A stretch of DNA of 12,046 nt from JBCCJA01 sp039045975. GTDB taxonomy: Bacteria; Planctomycetota; Planctomycetia; Planctomycetales; Planctomycetaceae. A model generated the notes under the pieces. It was given only the letters and a program-made list of their open reading frames with translations, searched no databases and was not told the origin of the DNA. Both the position numbers and the translations under genes were made by a program. The stretch covers positions 1 to 12,046 of the forward strand of contig JBCCJA010000084.1 of the NCBI GenBank assembly GCA_039045975.1, read 5' to 3'. Each line of letters opens with the position of its first letter. Positions within the stretch are counted from its first letter, which is position 1. Below are positions 1 through 7,084 of the stretch, piece after piece.

Positions 1-1080
1 ATCCGCCGGGCCCGCGAGACGGGCCTGCTGCTCGCCGTCGGTCACCAGCGGCACTATAGCGTGCTCTACGAGAACGCGAACCAGATCGTCGAGCAGGGCC
101 TCCTCGGCGACATCAAGTTCATCCGTGCCCAGTGGCACCGGAACAACAGCTTCCCGGGTCGCGACAGTTGGGTGAAGTACCCGCCGAAGCCGAAGCGGGA
201 GTGGGGCGTCACCTCGAACGAAGAAATCGCCGGCATCAAGGACCAACTCGAACTCGTCCAAAAGCTAGGTTTCGAGTCGGTCGAACAGTTCGTCGACTGG
301 CGTCTGTTCGCCAACACCGGCGGCGGCCTCATGGCCGAACTCGGCAGCCATCAGATGGACGCCGCGAGCATCTTCCTCGGCAAGGTCCACCCGGTCGCCG
401 TGTCGGGCTACGGGGCGAAGAACTTCTACGGCGTCAAAGGCGTCGGGTCGGAAGACAAGCAGAAGGACAAGCGGGAGATCGACGACCACATTTACGTGAC
501 GTACGAGTTCCCCGGCCCGCACCACGCCGAAGACGAAGACGACATCTGCATCGTCACCTATTCGTCGATCTCGACGAACCGCTTCGAGCCTTACGGCGAA
601 ACGGTCTACGGCAGCCGTGCGACGCTCGCGATGAAGACCGAGAAAGAGGCGTTGCTCTGGAAAGAGTCGAGTCCCTGGAGCCCCGGCGGGCCCGACCAGC
701 GGCTCTATGTCGTCGACAACGCATCCGGCGGCGGCCCGGCCCTCGATGCTTACGAGACGAGTGCCCCGTCGACCGCCGCCGCCCGGGCCCAGACCGGCAT
801 CGGCGACAAGATCTCCCGCGGCTACCGCGAGGAGATGGAGCACTTCGCGTTCATCATCCGCAACTTCCAAAACTACTACCCGGGCGGTACGGAGATCAGC
901 CGCGCCGAGGGCGGACTCCGCTGTAACGGCGTCATCGCGATGGCCGACGCGGTCATGGCGCTCACCGCGAACCTCGCGATGAAGCACAAGACCCGCATCG
1001 AGTTCCGCGACGAGTGGTTCGATCCGCTCAGCGATGCCACCCCGGAAGAAGACGTCGCGAAGATGACCGGGACCGTCTGA
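1..1080 (+). CDS. Gfo/Idh/MocA family oxidoreductase, 5'-truncated by window edge
   Basis: The reading frame is open from base 1 to the TGA at 1078-1080 (359 codons), so the gene starts before the window; the internal GTG at 61 is not a credible start. Seen: the first codons read ETGLLLAVGHQRHYS, typical of the end of the NAD(P)-binding Rossmann half of this family. The C-terminal alpha/beta half follows, with GGGLMAELGSHQMDAAS near window residues 109-125, where the family carries its conserved His/Asp pair around the substrate. The GxGxxG nucleotide-binding motif and the catalytic EKP-type Lys must lie upstream. Family members are NAD(P)-dependent sugar or polyol dehydrogenases, or hydrolase-like variants, and are greatly expanded in Planctomycetota. 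The substrate cannot be told from sequence. No signal peptide can be judged because the N-terminus is missing. It lies 78 bases upstream of the pseudouridine synthase start and is probably a separate transcription unit. Confidence 0.9.
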   Translation: MRRARETGLLLAVGHQRHYSVLYENANQIVEQGLLGDIKFIRAQWHRNNSFPGRDSWVKYPPKPKREWGVTSNEEIAGIKDQLELVQKLGFESVEQFVDWRLFANTGGGLMAELGSHQMDAASIFLGKVHPVAVSGYGAKNFYGVKGVGSEDKQKDKREIDDHIYVTYEFPGPHHAEDEDDICIVTYSSISTNRFEPYGETVYGSRATLAMKTEKEALLWKESSPWSPGGPDQRLYVVDNASGGGPALDAYETSAPSTAAARAQTGIGDKISRGYREEMEHFAFIIRNFQNYYPGGTEISRAEGGLRCNGVIAMADAVMALTANLAMKHKTRIEFRDEWFDPLSDATPEEDVAKMTGTV

Positions 1081-1109
1081 CGTCGGGCCGTCACATCACT
1101 TCGGAACGG

Positions 1110-1140
1110 CACGGCCGTCTCGGCATACGGGGCGGCCGTG
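1110..1140 (+). terminator. Possible hairpin terminator after the oxidoreductase gene
   Basis: CACGGCCG (1110-1117) and CGGCCGTG (1133-1140) are perfect inverted copies, giving an 8-bp GC-rich stem with a 15-base loop, 30 bases after the stop codon. The sequence after it, GTTATATTT, is T-rich for this genome but is not a clean T run, so intrinsic termination is only a suggestion. The same bases also sit in front of the next gene and could belong to its promoter region. Confidence 0.35.
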
Positions 1141-1146
1141 TCGCGT

Positions 1147-1152
1147 TATATT
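1147..1152 (+). promoter_or_regulatory. Candidate -10 box, leaderless start of the pseudouridine synthase gene
   Basis: TATATT is one of the few AT-rich hexamers in this GC-rich DNA and matches the sigma70 -10 consensus at 5 of 6 positions. It ends 6 bases before the ATG at 1159, so transcription would begin at or next to the start codon, giving a leaderless mRNA. No good -35 hexamer is visible at 16-18 bases spacing. Confidence 0.35.
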
Positions 1153-1158
1153 TCCTGC

Positions 1159-2067
1159 ATGAACACGCTCCCGAGTGACGGACCGGCCGGAGCCCCGGAG
1201 AGAGTCCGACTGCAGAAGTTTTTGGCCTCTTGCGGCCTCGGCAGCCGTCGTGCCTGCGAAGAGCTGATCACCGCCGGCCGCGTCACGGTCGCGGGCGAGC
1301 CGGCGACCGAACTCGGCGTGAAGGTCGACCCGTCGGCCGACGACGTCCGCGTCGACGGCGAACGGCTCGTCTCCCAAAAGAAGCGATACTTCGTGCTGAA
1401 TAAGCCGGAGGGCTATCTGTGCACGAACCGCGACCCGGTCGGCCGCAGGCGTGCGGTCGACCTCGTCCCGGCGGGCGACACGCAGCTCTTCACCGTCGGC
1501 CGGCTCGACGAAACGAGCGAGGGCCTGCTGCTCGTCACGAACGACGGCGACCTCGCGCAGAAGCTGGCCCACCCGCGGTTCCGCATGCCGCGTCGCTATT
1601 TGGTCCACTGCGCCGGCGTGCCCGAACCCGGGACGCTCCGCGAGTTGGAAGAGGGCCTGCGGTTCGCGGGCGGAAAGTTCCAGGTCTCGAAGGCCCGCCG
1701 GGTGAAGACGCAGGGCCGCAGCACGCACCTCGAAGTCGAGCTCCACGAAGGCCGCAACCGTGAGATCCGACGGCTGTTCGCGCGGGTCGGGCACAAGGTG
1801 CTGAAACTGCGGCGGATCTCGTTCGGGCCGATGAAGCTGGGCGACCTGCCGGTCGGCGGCTCACGGCCCCTGTCGCGAGACGAGGTCGCCGATCTGAAGC
1901 GTTGGGCGGACGGTTTCCGTCCGGAGGCCGGGCCGAAGTCGGCACCGCCAAAGAAGAAACGCCGGACCGTCACGTCGCCACGGCGGATCGGCACGCGGCC
2001 GAAGCGGGGGCCACGTCCCGGCAAGGCGAACCGGCACGCGGCCCCGAAGTCCGGGGGCGGGGCATGA
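1159..2067 (+). CDS. rluB: rRNA pseudouridine synthase, RsuA/RluB type
   Basis: Isomerises a specific uridine in rRNA to pseudouridine; RluB acts on 23S rRNA near the peptidyl-transferase region in E. coli. Seen in 302 residues: an N-terminal S4 RNA-binding domain (about residues 17-65, beginning RLQKFLASCGLGSRRACEEL), then the catalytic domain with GRLDETSEGLLLVTNDG. The Asp there (residue 117) matches the catalytic Asp of the family. GRNREIRRLF is the conserved late motif. A basic tail of about 45 residues rich in Lys, Arg and Pro resembles the C-terminal extensions of RluB-like enzymes. RsuA or RluE specificity cannot be excluded. ATG at 1159 is preferred over GTG at 1138 because the GTG lies inside a hairpin and only adds a short tail with no homologous look. 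Neither start has a Shine-Dalgarno sequence. The stop overlaps the start of the next gene (ATGA), so the two are probably translated together. Confidence 0.9.
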   Translation: MNTLPSDGPAGAPERVRLQKFLASCGLGSRRACEELITAGRVTVAGEPATELGVKVDPSADDVRVDGERLVSQKKRYFVLNKPEGYLCTNRDPVGRRRAVDLVPAGDTQLFTVGRLDETSEGLLLVTNDGDLAQKLAHPRFRMPRRYLVHCAGVPEPGTLRELEEGLRFAGGKFQVSKARRVKTQGRSTHLEVELHEGRNREIRRLFARVGHKVLKLRRISFGPMKLGDLPVGGSRPLSRDEVADLKRWADGFRPEAGPKSAPPKKKRRTVTSPRRIGTRPKRGPRPGKANRHAAPKSGGGA

Positions 2068-2987
2068 GTATTGACCACGCCCCGGCACGGCCGGCAATCG
2101 ACGACTTGCCCGGCTGGTGCCCCTCGGCCCGCGAGGCCTCCGCCCGCGTTGTCGCGAACGAGCGGATCGCCGAACAAACCTACGTATTGCGGCTGGATTG
2201 CCCCGAAGTCGCCGCGGCGTTGACGCCGGGACGGTTCGTGATGCTCCGTGACCCGCGGACCGGGGGGCCGCTGCTCGGCCGGCCCTTCGCGATGTTCGAG
2301 ACGTGGGCCGGAGACCGGCCGGCCGGGTACGGCACGCCCGACGCGTTCGACATCGGGTACGTCACGGTCGGCAAGTTGACGGGGCTGATGACGGCCTGGA
2401 AACCGGGCGACCGGGTCGACCTGTGGGGGCCGCTCGGCAACGGGTTCCCCGCTTTCGACGGCCGCGACCTCGTCATGGTCGCCGGCGGGATCGGTCAGAC
2501 CCCGTTCCTCGCGACGGCCCGCGAACTGGCCGGACAGGCCCGCTACGGCCGCGACGGCCGGCCGGCCGTACCCCCGCGGATGTCGCTGCTGTACGGCGTG
2601 AGGACGGCCGGGCACCTCGCCGGCGTCGACCGCTTCGCGGCGGTCGACGGTCTCGAATTGCGGCTCGCGACGGACGACGGCTCGGCCGGTCATCACGGCT
2701 ACGTGACCGACATCCTCGCGGCCGAGTTCGAGTCGGGCCGTCGACCCGATGCCGTGTACTGCTGCGGGCCGGGGCCGATGATGGGGGCCGTCGCCGCGTT
2801 GTGCCGGACCGTCGACATCACCTGTTACGCGTCGCTGGAGTCGCCGATGGCGTGCGGCTTCGGGGCCTGTTTCAGCTGTGTCGTGCCGGTCAAAGAGCCG
2901 GACGGCGGTACCGACTACAAGCGGGCCTGTGTCGAGGGCCCGGTCTTCCGCGCCTCCGAGCTCGCCGAGACCGCCTTCCAACACTGA
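2064..2987 (+). CDS. pyrK: Dihydroorotate dehydrogenase electron-transfer subunit PyrK-like
   Basis: A ferredoxin-reductase-like protein that, in class 1B dihydroorotate dehydrogenase, passes electrons from the PyrD FMN through [2Fe-2S] and FAD to NAD+. Seen in 307 residues: an FAD-binding barrel with GRPFAM (72-77), an NAD-binding half with VAGGIGQTP (139-147) and CGPGPMM (234-240). The C-terminal cysteine cluster is C264-x4-C269-x2-C272-x16-C289, the PyrK-type [2Fe-2S] pattern. The start is taken as the ATG at 2064, which overlaps the previous TGA by 4 bases and follows a G-rich tract (2053-2062). An upstream extension in the same frame lies inside rluB and was rejected. The protein is somewhat longer than typical PyrK (about 260 residues), with about 25 extra N-terminal residues. 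No pyrD is present in the window, so the partner must be encoded elsewhere; a related NAD(P)H-flavin/ferredoxin reductase role remains possible. Confidence 0.85.
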   Translation: MSIDHAPARPAIDDLPGWCPSAREASARVVANERIAEQTYVLRLDCPEVAAALTPGRFVMLRDPRTGGPLLGRPFAMFETWAGDRPAGYGTPDAFDIGYVTVGKLTGLMTAWKPGDRVDLWGPLGNGFPAFDGRDLVMVAGGIGQTPFLATARELAGQARYGRDGRPAVPPRMSLLYGVRTAGHLAGVDRFAAVDGLELRLATDDGSAGHHGYVTDILAAEFESGRRPDAVYCCGPGPMMGAVAALCRTVDITCYASLESPMACGFGACFSCVVPVKEPDGGTDYKRACVEGPVFRASELAETAFQH

Positions 2988-3035
2988 CGCCGACCGGGCC
3001 GTCGACGGCGACGAGAATTTCCGTTCGAGGACGCG

Positions 3036-4358
3036 ATGCGCCCGCTCGTTTTTCTGTCGATCCCGAACCTGCGTGCCGCCGACCTCCCGGTGATGCCCGC
3101 GCTCGCCGACGCGGCGGGTGTCGTCCGGCGGGAACTCGGCTGCCGAGGGCCGGCGTTGACCTGCCCGGTGCACGCGACGCTGACGACCGGCGTGGGCGTC
3201 GGGGGCGACGGCCGCCCGGGCCACGGCGTCGTCGCGAACGGCTTCTACTGGCGGGAGCGACGCGAGGTCGAAATGTGGACGGCGTGGGGCGAGACGCTTT
3301 TCGCGCCGCGGTGGTGGGACGACGCCGACCCGCGGCCGTCGACCGCGTTGTGGTTCCCGCTGCTCGCCAAGGGCTCGTCGGCCGACTTCGTCTGCACGCC
3401 GGCGCCGATCCACAACCCGGACGGCAGCGAGTCGCTGTGGTGCTACACGAAGCCGGAGATGCTGTACGGCGACCTGCGTGACGCTTTCGGGCACTTCCCG
3501 CTGAAGCACTTTTGGGGGCCACTGGCGGGCATCGAGTCGTCCCGTTGGATCGCGGCGTCGGCGGTCGAGGCCGCGGGGCGGTTCCGGCCCGACTTCCATT
3601 TCATCTACCTGCCGCACCTCGACTACACGGCCCAGAAACACGGCCCCGATTCGCCCGAGGCCGAAGCCGCCGCGGTCGCGCTCGACGGCGAAATCGCCGG
3701 CCTGATCGAAGGCCTCAGGGCCGCATATCGGGACGCCGATCCCGTGTTCGTGGCCGCGTCCGAGTACGTGATCACGCCGGTCGAAGCCGTCGCGTGTCCG
3801 AACCGCGTCTTACGGGAGGCCGGGCTGTTGGCCGTGACCGACCACGGCGGCGAGGAGCACATCGACTTCGCATCGACGCCCGCCTGGGCGATGGCCGACC
3901 ACCAGATCGCCCACGTGTTCGTCGAGGACGCCGGCGACGTCACACGGGTCGCGGACGCCCTGCGTGAGGCCGACATCGCGGCGGCCGTCCTGACCGGCCG
4001 CGACCGGGCCGACGTCGACCTCGATCACCCGCGGTCGGGCGATGTCGTGTTGCTGTCGCGAACCGACGCGTCGTTCGCGTACCCGTGGTGGTTCGACGAC
4101 GGCAAGGCGCCCGCTTTCGCGCGGATCGTCGATATCCACCGTAAGCCCGGTTACGACCCGGTCGAGTTGTTCTTCGACCCGGCCACGAAGTCGATCCCGC
4201 TCGATCCGTCGCTGGTGCGCGGCTCGCACGGGCTGCCGACCGGCGCGGGCGGGGCCGCGGGCGTGTGTCTCGCCTCGGACGAGAAATTCTTCGGGGGTAA
4301 GGCCGGGGTTCTCGATCACGAGTCGTTGGCCGGAACGATCCGGCGTCACTTCGCCTGA
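3036..4358 (+). CDS. Alkaline phosphatase superfamily protein (nucleotide pyrophosphatase/phosphodiesterase-like) with altered metal site
   Basis: A 440-residue protein with the fold signatures of the type I phosphodiesterase branch of the alkaline phosphatase superfamily. Seen: LTCPVHATLTTG (41-52) aligns with the nucleophile region, Thr42 being the nucleophile candidate. GHGVVANGFYW (62-72), YLPHLDYTAQKHG (191-203, Asp196), ASEYVITPV (241-249), MADHQIAHVFV (286-296), DIHRKPGYDPVELF (366-379) and VRGSHG (394-399, His398) follow. From memory, this motif order defines a conserved planctomycete and actinobacterial family labelled alkaline phosphatase family protein. By eye, several usual metal ligands are replaced: Pro for the first Asp, Gln200 for a His, and Glu243-Tyr244 for the Asp-His of SDHG. 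The substrate is unknown. No signal peptide is seen, so it is probably cytoplasmic. ATG at 3036 has GAGGA 5 bases ahead. It lies 48 bases after pyrK, likely in the same operon. Confidence 0.85.
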   Translation: MRPLVFLSIPNLRAADLPVMPALADAAGVVRRELGCRGPALTCPVHATLTTGVGVGGDGRPGHGVVANGFYWRERREVEMWTAWGETLFAPRWWDDADPRPSTALWFPLLAKGSSADFVCTPAPIHNPDGSESLWCYTKPEMLYGDLRDAFGHFPLKHFWGPLAGIESSRWIAASAVEAAGRFRPDFHFIYLPHLDYTAQKHGPDSPEAEAAAVALDGEIAGLIEGLRAAYRDADPVFVAASEYVITPVEAVACPNRVLREAGLLAVTDHGGEEHIDFASTPAWAMADHQIAHVFVEDAGDVTRVADALREADIAAAVLTGRDRADVDLDHPRSGDVVLLSRTDASFAYPWWFDDGKAPAFARIVDIHRKPGYDPVELFFDPATKSIPLDPSLVRGSHGLPTGAGGAAGVCLASDEKFFGGKAGVLDHESLAGTIRRHFA

Positions 4359-4521
4359 GGCCTTCGCCCGCGATCGGTTCGCGCGCGGGGCACGTTCTTC
4401 GGGTTGCGAGGCCCGCCCGGACCGCCGTGCCGCCGCGGTCTCCCCGACACCGATACCGAACGGGTACGGACCGGTCTGCGGAGACCGGGTCCACCGCCCG
4501 GTATTCCCACGGCCCGAGCCC
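4359..4521 (+). other. Intergenic region with two hairpins between the phosphatase-like and HEAT-repeat genes
   Basis: Two inverted repeats are visible. GCCCGCG (4366-4372) pairs with CGCGGG plus a bulge and C (4384-4391), 7 bases after the stop codon. GGACCGGTCT (4468-4477) pairs with the complementary AGACCGG-G-TCC (4482-4492), a 10-bp stem with a GCGG loop and one bulged G; the flanks ATACCG (4453-4458) and CGGTAT (4499-4504) could close an outer stem. No T run follows either. The first may help end the upstream transcript. The second sits 29 bases before the GTG start of the next gene and could be a leader structure. No gene or clear promoter was found here. Confidence 0.4.
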
Positions 4522-6126
4522 GTGCCCGACCCGATCGACATCACCTTCACCGCACTCGCGCGGATGCAGGCGGTCGACGTGGAGGACGCGCTGCTCGCGA
4601 CGCTCGAACGGCCCTTCCCGGAGATCCGCAGCCGTGCGGTCGACCTGCTCATCACGTCGGCGAAGCCCGGGCCGCTCTCGCGACTGATCGAGCACTACTG
4701 CGAACTGACCGACGCCGAACGGGACCGCGTCCGGACGCCTTCGCGAGCGTTGTTGCTGACGCTCGATCACTGCCTCAAAAACGGGTCGGATCGGGCCCGG
4801 GCCGGGGCCGTCGAAGCGATCACCGAGGGCCTGATCGGCGAATTGCTCCCTGCTATCGTGCAGGAAACGGTCGCCAGCGGCGACGACGGAGGCCGGCTCG
4901 CCGCGACGATGGAGACGCTTTCGGACGCGCTCGCCGATCACATCCGTAGCGGCAGCCGGCCCGACGCGCAGACCCGCATGATCCGCCAGGCCGCGGTCGA
5001 GTCGCTCGCCGAGGCGGCCCGCGGCGTCGAGCCGTACCGGGCCACGCCGTTCCTGCGTTGCCTGTTCGCGTTGTCCCGCGGCGGTGACCCGACGGCGGCC
5101 GAGTTCCTGTCGCGTGCGGCGGGCGAGATCCGCGACGTCGCGTTCGACCTGCTCGAGCGGGAGACGCACCCTCAGGTGATCGCGTTCCTGCTCGACCTGA
5201 TCCGACGCGGCTACATGCAGCCGCGGGTCGTCGACATCTTCCGCCGCCGGCGGGACACCCCGTTCGTCGCCGCCTGGCTGCGATCGAACGCCCGCGGCCG
5301 GACGACCGCCGACGTGGGTGTCCTCCGTGAGATCGGCCCCCTTTCGTGGCTGACCGACGAGTTCGAAGTGATCGACGACCTCCCGGACGACGCGCAGGCC
5401 TGCGTCGCGGCGTTCGCCGACCACGTCGGGCTGACGGAACAGACGCTGCGGCGGCTGCGGCGGCATCTGCTGGAGCAGGGGTCGGTCGCGGCCCGTGAGT
5501 CCGTCGAAGACGACCTGCGGTCGGTCGGGAAGGCCGAAGCCCGCGAGCTGTTGCTGACCGCGATCACGAACGACGACGACGCCGTCGCGGTCTGGGGCGT
5601 CGACCAGTTGCACCAGCGGGACGTCGCCGACGCCGGCACGGTGTTGTTGGAGTTGCTCGACAGCGACCGCCGCGTCGTCCGGGAGGCGGCCCGTCGGCAC
5701 CTGTCGGGTTTCGGCATCGAACGGTTGCTCGAATTCCGCGAGAAGGTTCCGACCGAAACGCTGCGTCGCGCCGTCGCGTTGGGGCGGAAGATCGACCCGG
5801 AATTGACCGACAAGCTGCACCACATGCTGACCGCGGCGAGACGACGGGAGCGGGTGCGGCTGGCCTCCGCCGTCGGGCCGATGGGCCTGACCGACGAACT
5901 GATCCGGCCCCTGCGGCAGATGCTCGGCGATAAAGACGCCGGCCTCCGGCGGGTCGCGGTCGAGGCGTTCGCGTGGGGCCGTTCGGAAGCGGCCGGGGCG
6001 GCGCTGGAGCTCGCCCTGTCGGACCGCAGCCCGCTCGTGCGGAGCGCCGCCGAAGACGCTTCACACCGGTTCGAAGAGGGCAAAGACGAAGCGTTCCCCG
6101 TCGTCGCGCAGGAGTCGGCCCTGTGA
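4522..6126 (+). CDS. HEAT/ARM-type helical-repeat protein of unknown function
   Basis: A 534-residue protein made almost entirely of predicted amphipathic helices rich in Ala, Leu, Arg, Asp and Glu, with no signal peptide or membrane segment. Repeat-like units are best seen near the C-terminus, for example the segments ending in LRRVAVEAFAWG and VRSAAEDASHRF. Earlier units such as IRSRAVDLLI (35-44) and VVREAARRHLSGF have the HEAT pattern of a hydrophobic helix followed by D-x-x-x-V/L-R-x-x-A. Such scaffolds bind other proteins; no catalytic motif is visible. The frame is open further upstream, but that translation looks non-coding, so the GTG at 4522 is chosen; an ATG at 4564 is the alternative. 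Neither has a strong ribosome-binding site. The end overlaps the start of the next gene (GTGA), which suggests the two proteins work together. Function not recognised. Confidence 0.75.
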   Translation: MPDPIDITFTALARMQAVDVEDALLATLERPFPEIRSRAVDLLITSAKPGPLSRLIEHYCELTDAERDRVRTPSRALLLTLDHCLKNGSDRARAGAVEAITEGLIGELLPAIVQETVASGDDGGRLAATMETLSDALADHIRSGSRPDAQTRMIRQAAVESLAEAARGVEPYRATPFLRCLFALSRGGDPTAAEFLSRAAGEIRDVAFDLLERETHPQVIAFLLDLIRRGYMQPRVVDIFRRRRDTPFVAAWLRSNARGRTTADVGVLREIGPLSWLTDEFEVIDDLPDDAQACVAAFADHVGLTEQTLRRLRRHLLEQGSVAARESVEDDLRSVGKAEARELLLTAITNDDDAVAVWGVDQLHQRDVADAGTVLLELLDSDRRVVREAARRHLSGFGIERLLEFREKVPTETLRRAVALGRKIDPELTDKLHHMLTAARRRERVRLASAVGPMGLTDELIRPLRQMLGDKDAGLRRVAVEAFAWGRSEAAGAALELALSDRSPLVRSAAEDASHRFEEGKDEAFPVVAQESAL

Positions 6127-6623
6127 CAATGATCGCGAACCTCGGCGTCTGTTTCGACGTGCCGTACGGGCTGCTCGCCGACTTCGACCGCCTGTCGGGG
6201 GCCGGCCGCTACATGCGGACGGCGGGCGATCCGACGCTGCGGTGGATGCTCTTCTTCGGCGTGATCGGCCTCGCCGGCGTTTGGGGCGGCTTGTTCCTGT
6301 GGGACCGTTGGAGCCGGCGGCTGGCCGGGCCGACCGAGCAGGTCGACCCGATGTTCGTGACGCTCTGTCAGGCCCATCGGCTCGACAAGGGCGCGAGGTC
6401 GCTGTTGCGGAACGTGGCCCGGGGGTCGGGCGTCGAGCCCGCGGCGGCGTTGTTTCTCGACCCGACGATCCTCCGTCGGTGGGCCGACGGGCACCCGGAC
6501 GATGCCGAAACCGTCGCCGGACTCACGGAGCATCTCTTCGGCGGGGAGATCGCCGACCGGGCTTGGGCGATGGGCGTCGACTCGTCCGCCGCGGACCCAG
6601 CGGTGGTCACGCAGGCGGGCTGA
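6123..6623 (+). CDS. Single-pass membrane protein of unknown function
   Basis: A 166-residue protein with a hydrophobic segment at about residues 41-60 (WMLFFGVIGLAGVWGGLFLW), bordered by DRWSRRL. By the positive-inside rule the C-terminal domain of about 100 residues should be cytoplasmic. That domain is helical, with LCQAHRLDKGARSLLRNVA followed by LFLDPTILRRWADG; I do not recognise the family. The start is taken as GTG at 6123 because AGGAG lies at 6110-6114 with an 8-base spacer and the GTG overlaps the HEAT-protein stop as GTGA; ATG at 6129 is the alternative. The coupling implies matched expression with the HEAT-repeat protein. Inference: the repeat protein may dock on this membrane protein. 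Its last 17 bases overlap the end of the thioesterase gene on the opposite strand. Confidence 0.7.
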   Translation: MTMIANLGVCFDVPYGLLADFDRLSGAGRYMRTAGDPTLRWMLFFGVIGLAGVWGGLFLWDRWSRRLAGPTEQVDPMFVTLCQAHRLDKGARSLLRNVARGSGVEPAAALFLDPTILRRWADGHPDDAETVAGLTEHLFGGEIADRAWAMGVDSSAADPAVVTQAG

Positions 6624-7038
6624 GTTCGCCCGGGTCGAAAGCGTCGGTCATGCGGCGGACGGCGCCCGTCGCGTCGAGGCAGGCGAGCGTCGTCGTGCCC
6701 GAGGCGAGCACCTCGCCGTCTCGGGTCAATTCATAGGTGTGCGTCATCTTCGCGGGTGTGACGCCGGCCAGCCGCGTGATGAGGACCAGCTCGTCGTCGT
6801 AGAACGCCGGCTTGTGATATTTCACTTCCGCTTTGACGACGACGAGCCGCAGACCGTCGTCTTCGATCGAGCGGTACGAGCCGCCGAGTTCCCGCAAGAA
6901 TTCGGTCCGCCCCATCTCGAAGTAGATCAGGTGATTGGCGTGATGGACGACGCCCATCGCGTCGGTCTCGCAGTAGCGGACGCGGAACGGCAGGCGGTGC
7001 TCGCGGGCGGGGCTGCCGTCGCGGGCCGGGGTCGACAT
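6607..7038 (-). CDS. Acyl-CoA thioesterase, YbgC/4-hydroxybenzoyl-CoA thioesterase (hotdog) family
   Basis: Hydrolyses acyl-CoA thioesters in the cytoplasm; the exact acyl group is not readable from sequence. Seen in 143 residues: a single hotdog domain with RYCETDAMGVVHHANHLIYF (21-40), which matches the family signature and contains the catalytic Asp (Asp26). It continues with E-x-G-R-x-E-F-L-R on the central helix and KAEVKYHKPAFYDDELVL. ATG at 7038 is chosen because GAGG lies 5 bases upstream; an in-frame TTG at 7053 would add five residues and has no such site. In E. coli ybgC is linked to tol-pal, but here it lies 46 bases downstream of purF on the same strand and may be cotranscribed with it. 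A small hairpin (CGCCC/GGGCG, 7057-7070) lies in that gap. The 3' end overlaps the convergent membrane-protein gene. Confidence 0.88.
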   Translation of the reverse strand: MSTPARDGSPAREHRLPFRVRYCETDAMGVVHHANHLIYFEMGRTEFLRELGGSYRSIEDDGLRLVVVKAEVKYHKPAFYDDELVLITRLAGVTPAKMTHTYELTRDGEVLASGTTTLACLDATGAVRRMTDAFDPGELSPPA

Positions 7039-7084
7039 GGGGGCCTCACTCAACGACGCCCTGTCGGGCGGGGGAGAAACTGCG

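Noticed and set aside
1596..3641. 681-codon open frame on the minus strand opposite rluB, pyrK and the phosphatase-like gene
   Set aside because: Antisense shadow of GC-rich codon bias: Arg/Pro/Gly/Val-rich low-complexity translation with no motif, opposite three well-supported genes.
4366..4400. GGTTCG near 4376 as a possible tRNA T-arm
   Set aside because: No acceptor, D-arm or anticodon stem can be folded around it.
4042..4521. Upstream extension of the HEAT-repeat reading frame
   Set aside because: It overlaps the phosphatase-like gene and then reads through a hairpin-containing gap with Arg/Pro-rich non-coding character; coding quality begins at the GTG at 4522.
3940..5823. 627-codon minus-strand open frame opposite the phosphatase-like and HEAT-repeat genes
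   Set aside because: Composition is Arg/Asp/Val-rich with no domain, and the plus-strand frames are clearly coding.
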